Notes: generated by a model not told the origin, from the letters alone. A stretch of DNA of 64,000 nt from an uncultured Prevotellaceae bacterium (GCA_947174945.1 CAMWKZ010000003.1:30822-94821); one strand, 5' to 3'. Positions 48,702-57,983 are shown, numbered from the stretch's first letter. Made by a program: numbers and translations.

Positions 48702-48709
48702 CAAAGATA
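48702..48709 (-). promoter_or_regulatory. -7 element of the metal efflux operon
   Basis: The minus strand reads TATCTTTG, about 31 bases before the adaptor ATG at 48671. No MerR- or Cus-type operator was recognised next to it. Confidence 0.65.
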
Positions 48710-48761
48710 CGAAAAAAGAACTGCAACCCAGTTGCAATAATATTATGAGTTTTGGTGTCGT

Positions 48762-48849
48762 GGGGAAAGAACGGTTCTTTCCGCCCGAAGGAGCCGTTCT
48801 TTCCATGAGTAAGAGCCGTTCTTTCCCGGGGCAAGAACGGCTCTTACTC
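48762..48849. repeat. 22-bp-phased array of family A, four units, last inverted
   Basis: CGGTTC or CCGTTC cores lie at 48772, 48794 and 48816, exactly 22 bases apart, and an inverted core follows at 48835. The last direct unit and the inverted unit form a 17-bp perfect hairpin, GAGTAAGAGCCGTTCTT (48807-48823) with its complement at 48833-48849, around a 9-base loop. The array fills most of the gap between the start of the efflux operon and the end of the response-regulator gene. Confidence 0.88.
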
Positions 48850-48892
48850 GCCAACAGCGGCGAGCAGGCCACCTTTGACGGTGATTTTGTGT

Positions 48893-49540
48893 TCAGATGT
48901 AATACTCGGCGGAATCGATAAGGCCGGCACGCAGGGCATACTTGGTGGCCTCGTGGACGGTGTTGACACCCAGTTTGCGGAAGATGTTCTTGCGATGGGT
49001 GTTGACGGTGTGGAAGCTGGAGAACCGCTTCTCGGCTATCTCGCGGGTGGTCAGCCCCAAGGCGATGTCCTTCAGGATTTCCGTTTCCGTAGGGGTCAGC
49101 CTGACCTCCTCTTCCACCCTGCTCGGCTGGGGGGCCAGCAGCAGTTCGGCCATGCGCTGACAGATGTAGCGCTGATGGCGGCCAGCATACTGCAGGCAGT
49201 CGCGTATCTCCTGCATCGGCGACTCCTTTAGCAGAATGCTGAAGCACGGACTGACGGCAATGACGCGGCGCACGAAGTCGGCAGAAAGGTCGACGCTGAA
49301 CAACACCCACTGGGCACGGGGGAAACGCTGGTGCAGGATTTCCAGCTCGTCAACGTCGTTGATGTCGAAAAGCGTGTAGTCAAGCACCACGACCGCATCG
49401 GCGTGCCGTTTCAGCTGTTCGATAAGCTCGGTCTTGTCGTCAGCCTGTCGGTACTCCACTTCGCCAAGGCTCTGGCAGTAGTAGAGCATACCCGCCCGTG
49501 TGATGTCCTGCCTGTCGGCCAGTATTAGGTGATAGTCCAT
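48893..49540 (-). CDS. LuxR/NarL-family response regulator
   Basis: The ATG at 49540 (MDYHLILADRQDI) gives 215 residues; upstream in-frame codons enter the promoter palindrome. The receiver domain occupies about 1-118; the phospho-acceptor is probably Asp54 in VVLDYTLFD, with Lys104 in LLKES. The acidic pocket is reduced to ADRQD at 8-12. The LuxR-type helix-turn-helix covers about 148-208 (LTPTETEILKDIALGLTTRE, NTHRKNIFRKLGVNT). A perfect palindrome at its promoter suggests autoregulation. A sensor kinase lies two genes upstream at 50438-51682, separated by a DUF2807 gene. Confidence 0.9.
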   Translation of the reverse strand: MDYHLILADRQDITRAGMLYYCQSLGEVEYRQADDKTELIEQLKRHADAVVVLDYTLFDINDVDELEILHQRFPRAQWVLFSVDLSADFVRRVIAVSPCFSILLKESPMQEIRDCLQYAGRHQRYICQRMAELLLAPQPSRVEEEVRLTPTETEILKDIALGLTTREIAEKRFSSFHTVNTHRKNIFRKLGVNTVHEATKYALRAGLIDSAEYYI

Positions 49541-49545
49541 AAACG

Positions 49546-49588
49546 CAAATATGTGTAATCTTGCAGGGCGCAAAATTACACATATTTG
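49546..49588. promoter_or_regulatory. Palindrome straddling the response-regulator promoter
   Basis: CAAATATGTGTAAT (49546-49559) and ATTACACATATTTG (49575-49588) are perfect inverted copies with a 15-base spacer. Read on the minus strand, the TAATTTTG at 49571-49578 is the -7 element of the regulator gene and its first bases lie inside one palindrome arm. The other arm lies within the roughly 25-base leader. A regulator dimer bound here would block or assist transcription. Confidence 0.7.
49571..49578 (-). promoter_or_regulatory. -7 element of the response-regulator gene
   Basis: The minus strand reads TAATTTTG, about 31 bases before the ATG at 49540 and overlapping an arm of the palindrome. 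Confidence 0.6.
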
Positions 49589-49610
49589 ATGAAAAACACG
49601 CAGAAAAGTG

Positions 49611-50351
49611 TCACTTTTTAAGTTTCAGCCCACTCGTGTGGATGTCGCCAGAGCCTCGGGTGTAGCTGTTGAGACTGAGGGCGTCGCCCTGCAGCGTGAT
49701 GTCGCCCGAGCCTAACAGGCGGCAGTCGACGGTACCGCAGTTGGCCAGCCCCAGCTTGATGTCGCCCGAGCCCTTCAGCTCCACCTTTGTCTGCTTCACC
49801 TGATGCTCGTTGATTTTCACATCGCCCGAGCCCACCAGCTCGATGCTGGAGGAGAGGGCCACCACCTTCTTGATGTCTAAGTCGCCACTGCCCACTACGG
49901 AGCTTGTGATTCTGTCGCAGATGATGTCCTTCAGCTCAATATCGCCCGAGCCTTTCAGCACGACGTTGAGGTTGTCGGTATCCAGCCGGCTGTTGCACTC
50001 GAAGTCACCACTGCCCAGCAGCTCAATGCCGATAAGGTCGGGCGAAGTGACGTAGACCACCACTTCGTCGCCCTTGTTGCCGAAGTTAAACATCCACTTT
50101 GAGGTGTTCTTAACACTGACCGTCAGTCGGTTGCCCTCCACCCGGGTGATGACATCCTTAATGATGTCCTTCGGGGCTTTTACCTCGACACTCACCTTGC
50201 TGCCCTGTGTGTACTTGATTGTGGGCGAGCCTTGCAGCAAGATGCGCTCGAAGCGGGCAACCTGACGACGTTCCGTTACTTTTTGGCCGTTGCCTGCAAA
50301 CAATTGCAAGCTAACGGCCATCACCAATAATGTAAATACTAACTTTTTCAT
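49611..50351 (-). CDS. DUF2807 (GIN head-domain) secreted protein with GSGD repeats
   Basis: A 246-residue protein with a signal peptide (MKKLVFTLLVMAVSLQLFAG). After VARFERILLQGSPTIKYTQG it contains a right-handed beta-helix-like repeat. Six GSGD motifs recur at about 20-residue spacing (LLGSGDFE, LKGSGDIE, VVGSGDLD, LVGSGDVK, LKGSGDIK, LLGSGDIT, RGSGDIH). This is the GIN/DUF2807 fold of envelope and autotransporter-head proteins in Bacteroidetes. It lies between a sensor kinase and a response-regulator gene on the same strand, so the three may form one regulated unit. Exact function is unknown. Confidence 0.88.
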   Translation of the reverse strand: MKKLVFTLLVMAVSLQLFAGNGQKVTERRQVARFERILLQGSPTIKYTQGSKVSVEVKAPKDIIKDVITRVEGNRLTVSVKNTSKWMFNFGNKGDEVVVYVTSPDLIGIELLGSGDFECNSRLDTDNLNVVLKGSGDIELKDIICDRITSSVVGSGDLDIKKVVALSSSIELVGSGDVKINEHQVKQTKVELKGSGDIKLGLANCGTVDCRLLGSGDITLQGDALSLNSYTRGSGDIHTSGLKLKK

Positions 50352-50437
50352 AATTCCTGTTTTTTAGTTGTTTCTATCCGTTAGACGGAAACGACAGGGA
50401 AAAAGTTGCAAGGGAATTGCTTTTTTTTGTTTTTGAA

Positions 50438-51682
50438 TTAGCCAACGGGTAATTCTGCCCAGAAAAGCGAGCCTTCGCCCAGCGTTGACTGCACGCCGAC
50501 CTTGCCCCCAAGGCTCTGGGCTATGCTGCGGCAGATGCTCAGTCCCAAGCCGGTGCCGGGCACAAACTCGTCGACCTTGACGAAACGCTCGAAAAGGCGG
50601 TCGTCACAGCAGTCGGCAGGAATGCCCTTGCCCGTATCGCGCACCCAGACGCGCAAGAGCTGTCCCTGCACGTCGCAGCCCAGCGTGATTTCGCCATCGG
50701 TCGTGAACTTGACCGCATTGTCGACATACTGGTTCAATATCTCCAGCAGACGGTCTCTGTCGGTATAAAGTTCCTGCACTTCGTCAGCCACCTGTGTTTT
50801 CATTTGTATGCGGGCAGCATCCACCCTGCTGGCATGGCGGGTGACAGCCTCCTCTAACAATGGCTTTATTTCAAAGTGCGTCTTCTTGACGGCCTCGCCA
50901 CCCACCTCCAGTTTCGATATGTGTACGATATTGTCAATCAACCGCAGCAGGTGGGCGTTGTTCTGCTTGATTAGGCCAATCAGCTGCTCGCGCTCCTCCT
51001 CGCTCGAAACCATCGGCAGCACGTCGCTAAAGCCCACAATGGCATTGAGCGGGGTGCGTATCTCGTGACTGATATTGGCAAGGAATGCTGACTTCAGGCG
51101 GTCGCTCTCTTCAGCCTGGTTACGAGCGTCTATCAGCGCCTGCTCAATCTCTTTCTGCTTGTCTATCCGCAAGGACGTGCCGACAATGGTCAGAGGCTTG
51201 CCCGCCATGTCGCGCTTATCCACCGTGGCATACGTCTCTCCCCAGTAGGTATGGTCGCCGTGGGGTGCCTTCATTTCATATTGCTCGTGAAACTCCTCTA
51301 TCCGCCCTTCGGCCAGTTCCCGCATTTCCCGTTTGACTTTGTCGGCATAGGCAGGAACCAGCAGCGCACCAACCTTGTTGAAGTTAATACCCGACGGGAA
51401 CACAACCATGTCGGTCGCATCACGATAGTCGCTGTCGTAAGTCACGGTCCACGTGGGGACGTCTAATCGCCAAATACACAGCTTCATGACCTTCAACACC
51501 AGTTCATACTCTATCGTGTGGCGCTTTATCTTCTGCAGCTGGTCCAGCTCTGCCCGCAACTGGCGCGACTGCCGTTGCTGGACGTACAGCAAGGCGACAG
51601 CTGCTGCCACTACCAGCAGACCGACGACCCACGCCATAATGTCAAAGCGCACCAAGGCGCCCCAGTTAACAAGGAATATCAT
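50438..51682 (-). CDS. PAS-containing sensor histidine kinase
   Basis: A 414-residue membrane kinase. One N-terminal helix (about 15-35: IMAWVVGLLVVAAAVALLYV) is followed by a PAS-like region (about 65-175) and a coiled link. HisKA has the phospho-accepting His206 in ANISHEIRTPLN; HATPase boxes are VDNAVKFT, DTGKGIP and GTGLGLSI. There is no periplasmic sensor domain, so input is likely cytoplasmic or by partner protein. The gene has its own -7 element at 51725-51732. The response regulator at 48893-49540 is a candidate partner because it is on the same strand and two genes away (inference). Confidence 0.9.
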   Translation of the reverse strand: MIFLVNWGALVRFDIMAWVVGLLVVAAAVALLYVQQRQSRQLRAELDQLQKIKRHTIEYELVLKVMKLCIWRLDVPTWTVTYDSDYRDATDMVVFPSGINFNKVGALLVPAYADKVKREMRELAEGRIEEFHEQYEMKAPHGDHTYWGETYATVDKRDMAGKPLTIVGTSLRIDKQKEIEQALIDARNQAEESDRLKSAFLANISHEIRTPLNAIVGFSDVLPMVSSEEEREQLIGLIKQNNAHLLRLIDNIVHISKLEVGGEAVKKTHFEIKPLLEEAVTRHASRVDAARIQMKTQVADEVQELYTDRDRLLEILNQYVDNAVKFTTDGEITLGCDVQGQLLRVWVRDTGKGIPADCCDDRLFERFVKVDEFVPGTGLGLSICRSIAQSLGGKVGVQSTLGEGSLFWAELPVG

Positions 51683-51724
51683 TATTACAATATATCTATT
51701 TTCGGTTAAAGTTTACTTTCTGGG

Positions 51725-51732
51725 CAAAGTTA
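51725..51732 (-). promoter_or_regulatory. -7 element of the sensor kinase gene
   Basis: The minus strand reads TAACTTTG, about 43 bases before the ATG at 51682. Confidence 0.6.
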
Positions 51733-51772
51733 CGCAAAAGATTTGGATTAGCAAAAATAAATCCGTATTTAT

Positions 51773-51803
51773 TTTGTGTTTTGATTGGTTTACACTAACT
51801 TTG
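51773..51803 (+). promoter_or_regulatory. Promoter of the rRNA methyltransferase-DPP IV-serB genes
   Basis: TTTG at 51773-51776, a 19-base spacer and TAACTTTG at 51796-51803 match the -33/-7 layout. The ATG follows at 51830, a 20-base leader. Confidence 0.75.
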
Positions 51804-51829
51804 CACCATATTTTATACACACAACATTA

Positions 51830-53335
51830 ATGGCACAACAATTTGAAATCATCGCCAAGACATTTGTGGGACTGGAGCCCGTCTTAGCGAAAGAACTAAC
51901 GCAACTGGGCGCAAACGACGTACAGACAGGACGCCGAATGGTTTCATTTACTGGCGACAAGGAGCTTTTATACCGCGCCAACTTCCAGCTGCATACCGCA
52001 ATCCGTATTCTTAAGCCTATTAAACACTTCCGGGCATTGTCTGCCGACGATGTCTACGAAGGTGTTAAGGACATTGACTGGACGGAGTATCTTAGTTTAG
52101 ACAAGACGTTTGCAGTGGATGCTGTTGTCTTCTCGGAAGAGTTCCGCCACTCTAAATTCGTGGCCTATAAGGTAAAGGATGCCATCGTAGACCAGTTTCG
52201 CGAGAAGACGGGCAACCGACCGAACATCAGCGTAGCCAACCCTGACATACGGCTGAACATTCACATCGCCGAGGACCAGTGTACGTTGTCGCTCGACTCC
52301 AGTGGTGAGAGCCTGCACCGCCGTGGCTATCGGCAGGAGTCGGTAGAGGCTCCGCTGAACGAGGTACTGGCAGCGGGCATGATTCTTATGACGGGCTGGA
52401 AAGGCGACACCGACTTCATCGACCCGATGTGTGGCAGCGGCACACTGCTGATTGAGGCAGCTCTTATTGCCCGCAACATGGCACCGGGCTTGTTCCGTAA
52501 AGAGTTTGCCTTCGAGAAATGGGCCGACTTCGATGCCGACTTGTTTGACAAGATATACAACGACGATTCGCAGGAACGGGAGTTCCACCACCATATCTAC
52601 GGCTACGACATCGACATGAAGGCCGTTAACACGGCTCGCCTCAACGCGAAGGCTGCCGGACTGACCAGCGACATCACCGTGGAAGAGCGCGACTTCAAGG
52701 AATTTACGCAGCCCAAGGAAAAGAGCATCATCGTGACCAACCCGCCCTATGGCGAGCGTATTTCAACGCCTGACCTGCTGGGTACCTATAAAATGATTGG
52801 CGAGCGACTGAAGCACCAGTTCATGGACAACGAGGCGTGGGTGCTCAGCTATCGCGAAGAGTGCTTCGACCAGATAGGCCTGAAGCCCAGCATTAAGATT
52901 CCCGTCTACAATGGTAGCTTGGAATGTGAGTTCCGCAAATACCAGATATTCACGGGCAAGATGAAGGACTTCCGCTCGGAAGGCGGTGTCGTGAAGACCG
53001 AGGAGGAGAAGCGGCAGATGGCCGAAAAGCGCCGTTTCAAGCAGAACCGCGAATTTAAGAAGCGGCTGGACGAGCAGGAGGAGAACGCCGAAGCAGACAT
53101 TCGGTCGTTCAGGTTCCGCTCACTGGAACGGAAAGAGACACGAGAGTTTAGGAAACCTGAAAAGGCTGGGGATAGCAGAAAGCCCAGAAGATTCGGAGAT
53201 TCCAAAGACACTAAAGACTTCAAGAACCGAGGCGGCCACGAGCGTTTCGACCGCAGCAGGGGCAAGAAACCCTATAAGAACAACCGCGACTTCGGTAAAA
53301 AGAACAGGAGGTTCCATGATGATGAGAAAGATTAA
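51830..53335 (+). CDS. THUMP-domain class I rRNA (guanine-N2) methyltransferase, RlmL-like
   Basis: The ATG at 51830 (MAQQFEIIAKTFVGLEPVLA) gives 501 residues; a longer frame would enter the promoter. A ferredoxin-like/THUMP domain covers about 10-160, then a Rossmann methylase with MTGWKGDTDFIDPMCGSGTL and the catalytic NPPY motif at residues 304-307 (TNPPYGERIST). This is the N-terminal half of E. coli RlmL, modifying 23S rRNA G2445 or similar. The last 90 residues are an unusual Arg/Lys/Asp-rich disordered tail (RFDRSRGKKPYKNNRDFGKK). It overlaps the next gene by 20 bases. Confidence 0.9.
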   Translation: MAQQFEIIAKTFVGLEPVLAKELTQLGANDVQTGRRMVSFTGDKELLYRANFQLHTAIRILKPIKHFRALSADDVYEGVKDIDWTEYLSLDKTFAVDAVVFSEEFRHSKFVAYKVKDAIVDQFREKTGNRPNISVANPDIRLNIHIAEDQCTLSLDSSGESLHRRGYRQESVEAPLNEVLAAGMILMTGWKGDTDFIDPMCGSGTLLIEAALIARNMAPGLFRKEFAFEKWADFDADLFDKIYNDDSQEREFHHHIYGYDIDMKAVNTARLNAKAAGLTSDITVEERDFKEFTQPKEKSIIVTNPPYGERISTPDLLGTYKMIGERLKHQFMDNEAWVLSYREECFDQIGLKPSIKIPVYNGSLECEFRKYQIFTGKMKDFRSEGGVVKTEEEKRQMAEKRRFKQNREFKKRLDEQEENAEADIRSFRFRSLERKETREFRKPEKAGDSRKPRRFGDSKDTKDFKNRGGHERFDRSRGKKPYKNNRDFGKKNRRFHDDEKD

Positions 53336-55454
53336 GAAGCTGTTTATCGGCCTGACCGTCCTAACGCTGTCCCTACCCATGAGTGCGCAAGACAAGCTTT
53401 TCACGCTGGAAGACCTAAACTTCGGTGGAACCAACTACCGCAATATGCAGCCCCAGAATATGTGGCTGACGTGGTGGGGTGACCAACTGATGTATCAGGA
53501 TGCCGAGGAGGGTGGACTGGTAGATGCCAAAGGCAACAGAAAGACGCTCTTTACCCTCAGCAATTTGGGCACCAACTGGCATTCGGCCTTCTCGGCCCGC
53601 TATCCTTACGCCCAGCAGCCACTGGTATATCTGAGCAACAAGAAAGAACGCATCCTCTATGACTGGCAGGCCAAGAAGGTGGTATGGAAGCAGAGCTGCC
53701 AAGGCGAGCAGTTCAGCGACTGGAACCCTGTATCAAGAGCCGTGGCCTACGTCAAGGGCGACCAGCTCTATGTACGCGATGCCGAAGGGCAGGAGCACCA
53801 GCTGAGCACGGACGGCAGTCGCGAAATAGTGTATGGTCAGAGCGTACACCGCAACGAGTTCGGCATCAGGAAGGGAACCTTCTGGAGCCCTGACGGTCAG
53901 CGGCTGGCTTTCTACCGCATGGACCAGTCGATGGTGACTGACTATCCGCAGGTTGACATCTTCCCCCGTGAGGCAACCTATGAGCCTGACAAATACCCAA
54001 TGGCTGGCGAGACTTCGCACAAGGTGACGGTGGGCGTGTACGACCTAAAGACCGGGCAAACCTGTTACCTGCAAGCCGGCGACCCTACCGACCGCTACTT
54101 TACCAACATAGCATGGGCTCCCGACGGGAACACTGTCTATATGTTTGAGCTGAACCGCGACCAGAACGACTGCCGACTGGTGAGCTACAACGCCACGACA
54201 GGCGAGAAGACGGCAGAGCTTTACCGAGAGACAAGCGACAAGTACGTGGAGCCGCAGCACCCCATTGAGTTCCTGCCGTGGGACAGCGACAAGTTCATCC
54301 TGCAAAGTCAGCGTGACGGCTACAACCACCTATATATATATAATAAGGTAGGCAAGCTGGTGAAGCAACTGACCCAAGGAAAGTTCGTAGTACAGCAAGT
54401 GCTGGGGTTCAACAAGAAGCAGAAAAGCATTATCATCACCTCGAATGAGGCCAGCCCCATCCAGCACAACACCTACGCCGTAGACACCAAGACGGGCAAA
54501 CGTACCTTGTTGGATAACGGTCGAGGCTCTCACCAAGCCGTGCTGTCGGAGAGTGGCCAGCGGTTCTATGACAAATACACGGAGCCTGACGTACCCCGCA
54601 ACATCGACGTGGTAGATATTACGCGCCGCACGCCAACCACCACACACCTGCTGCAAGCCCCCGACCCTTGGAAAGGCTATGCACAGCCGACGTTTGAGTG
54701 TGGCACCATCAAGGCCGCCGACGGGGTGACAGACCTGTACTACCGTATGGTGAAGCCGCACGACTTCGACCCTGCCAAGAAATATCCCACCGTGGTCTAC
54801 GTCTATGGCGGGCCACACGCCCACAACGTGGAGGCGGCATGGCACTGGTACAGCCGCTCATGGGAGACCTATATGGCCCAGAAGGGCTACATCGTATTCA
54901 TCATGGACAACCGAGGTTCAGAAAACCGCGGGCGCGACTTTGAACAAGCCACTTTCCGCCAGTTAGGACAGATAGAGATGCAGGACCAGATGAAGGGCGT
55001 AGACTACCTGCGCACCCTGCCCTACGTCGATATGCAGCGGCTGGGCGTTCACGGCTGGTCGTTTGGCGGCTTTATGACGATTTCGCTCATGCTTAACTAC
55101 CCTGACGTGTTCAAGGTAGGCGTGGCAGGCGGGCCCGTGATTGACTGGAAATGGTACGAAATAATGTACGGCGAGCGCTACATGGACACGCCACAAAGCA
55201 ACCCTGAGGGCTATGCCAAGACCTCGCTCATCAACAAGGCCAAGAACCTGAAAGGCAAACTGCAAATCATCACGGGCTACAACGACAACACCGTGGTGCC
55301 ACAGCACTGTCTTTCCTTCCTCGATGCCTGCGTCAAGGCAGGTACGCAGCCAGACTTCTTCGCCTATCCCGGCGAAGAGCACAACATGAGGGGGCACGCC
55401 AGTGTCCACCTGCACGAGCGCATTACCCAGTACTTTGAGGATTACCTGAAATAA
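53316..55454 (+). CDS. Secreted dipeptidyl peptidase IV (S9B)
   Basis: A 712-residue serine peptidase that removes X-Pro or X-Ala dipeptides. Three ATGs in a row start the frame (AGGAGG lies 6 bases upstream), and a signal peptide ends near SAQ at residue 25. The beta-propeller covers about 30-460; the alpha/beta hydrolase domain carries Ser582 in HGWSFGGFMT, Asp657 in GYNDNTVV and His689 in GEEHNMRG. DPP IV of oral and gut Bacteroidales feeds di-peptides to growth on protein. It overlaps the preceding gene by 20 bases and is 2 bases before serB. Confidence 0.94.
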   Translation: MMMRKIKKLFIGLTVLTLSLPMSAQDKLFTLEDLNFGGTNYRNMQPQNMWLTWWGDQLMYQDAEEGGLVDAKGNRKTLFTLSNLGTNWHSAFSARYPYAQQPLVYLSNKKERILYDWQAKKVVWKQSCQGEQFSDWNPVSRAVAYVKGDQLYVRDAEGQEHQLSTDGSREIVYGQSVHRNEFGIRKGTFWSPDGQRLAFYRMDQSMVTDYPQVDIFPREATYEPDKYPMAGETSHKVTVGVYDLKTGQTCYLQAGDPTDRYFTNIAWAPDGNTVYMFELNRDQNDCRLVSYNATTGEKTAELYRETSDKYVEPQHPIEFLPWDSDKFILQSQRDGYNHLYIYNKVGKLVKQLTQGKFVVQQVLGFNKKQKSIIITSNEASPIQHNTYAVDTKTGKRTLLDNGRGSHQAVLSESGQRFYDKYTEPDVPRNIDVVDITRRTPTTTHLLQAPDPWKGYAQPTFECGTIKAADGVTDLYYRMVKPHDFDPAKKYPTVVYVYGGPHAHNVEAAWHWYSRSWETYMAQKGYIVFIMDNRGSENRGRDFEQATFRQLGQIEMQDQMKGVDYLRTLPYVDMQRLGVHGWSFGGFMTISLMLNYPDVFKVGVAGGPVIDWKWYEIMYGERYMDTPQSNPEGYAKTSLINKAKNLKGKLQIITGYNDNTVVPQHCLSFLDACVKAGTQPDFFAYPGEEHNMRGHASVHLHERITQYFEDYLK

Positions 55455-55456
55455 CC

Positions 55457-56686
55457 ATGAGAGAGGAACAAATACTCGTCTGCATCACAGGCCAGGACCG
55501 ACCGGGACTGACCGCCTCGGTGATGGGCATATTAGCCAAGTACGATGCGCAGATACTCGACATCGGACAGGCAGACATCCACTCAACCCTCTCGCTGGGC
55601 ATCCTGATTCGCATGGACGACATGAAGTCGGGGCTGGCCATGAAGGAACTACTGTTCAAGGCCACCGAGCTGGGTGTCAACATTGGGTTCTCGCCCATCA
55701 GCGACGACGAGTACGAGAACTGGGTGAACCACCAAGGCAAGAACCGCTACATACTGATGGTGCTGGGCCGCCAGTTGGAGGCTCGGCAGATAGAGGCCGC
55801 CACCCGCATCTTAGCCGACCAAGGACTGAACATCGACTCCATTCTGCGACTTACCGGGCGCAAGAGTATCGTCAACCCTGCCAAGCACGTCAGGGCCTGC
55901 ATCCAGTTCTCGTTGCGTGGCGAGCCTACCAACCTGCAGGAGATGCAGTCGAAGCTGATGAAGCTGTCGCAGGAGATGGAGATAGACTTCTCGTTCCAGC
56001 GCGACAATATGTTCCGCAGGATGCGCCGCCTAATCTGCTTTGACATGGACTCAACGCTGATTCAGACGGAGTGTATTGACGAGCTAGCCGAGCGAAACGG
56101 CGTGGGCGACGAGGTGAGAGCTATCACTGAGAGAGCCATGCGTGGCGAGATTGACTTCAAGGAGAGCTTTACCCAAAGGGTGGCCCTGCTAAAAGGGCTC
56201 GACGTAAGCGTGATGCAGGACATTGCCGAACACCTGCCCATCACCGAGGGTGTTGACCGACTGATGAGCGTGCTGAAGACCTGCGGTTACAAGATAGCCA
56301 TCCTTAGCGGTGGCTTTACCTACTTTGGGGAATACCTGCAACGCCGCTACGGTATCGACTACGTATATGCCAACGAACTGGAAATAGACGAGAACGGCAA
56401 GCTGACGGGTCGCTATGTGGGCGAGATTGTGGACGGCCAGCGCAAGGCAGAGCTGCTTAAGCTCATTGCACAGGTGGAGAAGGTGAATCTGGCGCAGACC
56501 ATTGCCGTGGGCGACGGTGCCAACGACCTGCCCATGATTACGGAGGCCGGTCTGGGCATTGCCTTCCATGCCAAGCCCCGTGTCGTGGCCAATGCCCAGC
56601 AGAGCATCAACACCATCGGGCTGGACGGCGTGCTTTACTTCTTAGGATTCAAGGACTCCTACTTGGGAGAACAGGGAAAACTATAA
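55457..56686 (+). CDS. serB: Phosphoserine phosphatase with tandem N-terminal ACT domains
   Basis: A 409-residue enzyme, twice the length of the minimal SerB, that dephosphorylates phosphoserine in serine synthesis. Two ACT domains precede the catalytic part: first at about 3-80 (ILVCITGQDRPGLTASVMGI), second at about 95-170 (MVLGRQLEARQIEAATRILA). The HAD core has nucleophile Asp196 in CFDMDSTLIQ, an acidic pair downstream, the Ser/Thr motif in ILSGGFTYFGEYLQ and the DGANDLPM motif near the C-terminus. ACT domains commonly bind serine, so feedback control is plausible. It is followed by purD after a 28-base gap. Confidence 0.95.
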   Translation: MREEQILVCITGQDRPGLTASVMGILAKYDAQILDIGQADIHSTLSLGILIRMDDMKSGLAMKELLFKATELGVNIGFSPISDDEYENWVNHQGKNRYILMVLGRQLEARQIEAATRILADQGLNIDSILRLTGRKSIVNPAKHVRACIQFSLRGEPTNLQEMQSKLMKLSQEMEIDFSFQRDNMFRRMRRLICFDMDSTLIQTECIDELAERNGVGDEVRAITERAMRGEIDFKESFTQRVALLKGLDVSVMQDIAEHLPITEGVDRLMSVLKTCGYKIAILSGGFTYFGEYLQRRYGIDYVYANELEIDENGKLTGRYVGEIVDGQRKAELLKLIAQVEKVNLAQTIAVGDGANDLPMITEAGLGIAFHAKPRVVANAQQSINTIGLDGVLYFLGFKDSYLGEQGKL

Positions 56687-56714
56687 TTGAAAACAGAACA
56701 TATAATCATTAAAG

Positions 56715-57983
56715 ATGAAGATACTATTATTAGGCAGTGGCGGACGTGAGCACGCCTTAGCATGGAAGATTGCTCAGAGTGAGAAGTGTGAGAAACTGTA
56801 TATTGCCCCGGGCAACGCCGGCACGGCCAATGCCGGCGAGAACGTAGCCATGAAGGCCGACGACTTTGAGGCCATCAAGGCTTTCTGCGTGGAGCAGCAC
56901 GTTGACATGGTGGTGGTAGGCCCGGAAGACCCGCTGGTAAAGGGCATCTACGACAACATGAAGTCCGACGAGCGTACCAGCCAGATACCCGTCATCGGCC
57001 CGTCGAAGGCAGGCGCGGTGCTGGAGGGTTCCAAGGACTTTGCCAAAGCCTTTATGCAGCGCCATAACATCCCCACGGCCCGCTATGCCACCTTCGACGG
57101 TGAGCATCTGCAGGAGGGCTTAGACTACTTAGAGACGCTGGAGGCTCCCTACGTGCTCAAGGCCGATGGACTTTGCGCCGGCAAGGGCGTGCTGATACTG
57201 CCCACGCTCGACGAAGCCAAGAAGGAACTGAAGGAGATGCTGGGCGGTATGTTTGGCAACGCCTCCTCGCAGGTAGTCATCGAAGAGTTCCTGAGCGGTA
57301 TCGAATGTTCCGTGTTTGTGCTGACCGACGGCGAGCACTATAAAATCCTGCCGGAGGCCAAGGACTACAAGCGCATTGGCGAGCACGACACGGGTCTGAA
57401 CACGGGCGGCATGGGTTCGGTCACGCCTGTACCCTTTGCCACCAAGGAGTGGATGCAGAAGGTGGAAGACCGCATCATACGCCCCACCGTTGAGGGACTG
57501 AAAGCCGAAGGCATTGACTACAAGGGTTTCATCTTCTTCGGCCTTATCAACGTCAAGGGCGAACCGATGGTGATAGAGTACAACTGCCGCATGGGCGACC
57601 CGGAAACGGAGAGCGTCATGCTGCGCCTAAAGTCCGACATCGTTGACCTGTTCGAGGGCGTGGCAGAGGGCAACCTCGACCAACGCAGCATCGAGTTCGA
57701 CGAGCGTGCCGCCGTCTGCGTCATGCTGGTGTCGGGCGGCTATCCGCAGGAGTACAAGAAAGGCTATCCCATCAGCGGCATTGAGAACGTAGAGGGCAGC
57801 ATCGTGTTCCACAGCGGAACGGCCCTGAAGGACGGTCAGGTGGTTACCAGCGGAGGCCGCGTCATAGCCGTGTCGTCATACGGCAAGGACAAGGCCGAGG
57901 CACTCCAGAAGTCGTTTGAGGAAGCCCAGAAGATACAGTTCACCGACAAGTATTTCCGTCGCGACATTGGTGCAGACCTGTAA
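56715..57983 (+). CDS. purD: Phosphoribosylamine-glycine ligase
   Basis: A 422-residue ATP-grasp enzyme, second step of purine synthesis. It joins glycine to phosphoribosylamine with ATP. The N-domain opens with [20 protein letters not shown], the ATP-grasp part carries [15 protein letters not shown] and [20 protein letters not shown], and the metal-binding [14 protein letters not shown] pattern appears as [15 protein letters not shown]. The C-domain ends at [13 protein letters not shown]. The stop codon is followed at once by the ATG of the next gene. Confidence 0.97.
   Translation: MKILLLGSGGREHALAWKIAQSEKCEKLYIAPGNAGTANAGENVAMKADDFEAIKAFCVEQHVDMVVVGPEDPLVKGIYDNMKSDERTSQIPVIGPSKAGAVLEGSKDFAKAFMQRHNIPTARYATFDGEHLQEGLDYLETLEAPYVLKADGLCAGKGVLILPTLDEAKKELKEMLGGMFGNASSQVVIEEFLSGIECSVFVLTDGEHYKILPEAKDYKRIGEHDTGLNTGGMGSVTPVPFATKEWMQKVEDRIIRPTVEGLKAEGIDYKGFIFFGLINVKGEPMVIEYNCRMGDPETESVMLRLKSDIVDLFEGVAEGNLDQRSIEFDERAAVCVMLVSGGYPQEYKKGYPISGIENVEGSIVFHSGTALKDGQVVTSGGRVIAVSSYGKDKAEALQKSFEEAQKIQFTDKYFRRDIGADL

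Noticed and set aside
54331..54346. TA dinucleotide tract in the DPP IV gene as a phase-variation switch
   Set aside because: The tract is short and encodes ordinary Leu-Tyr-Ile-Tyr codons in the propeller; a similar run in mutY (20754-20766) is also in frame with conserved residues.
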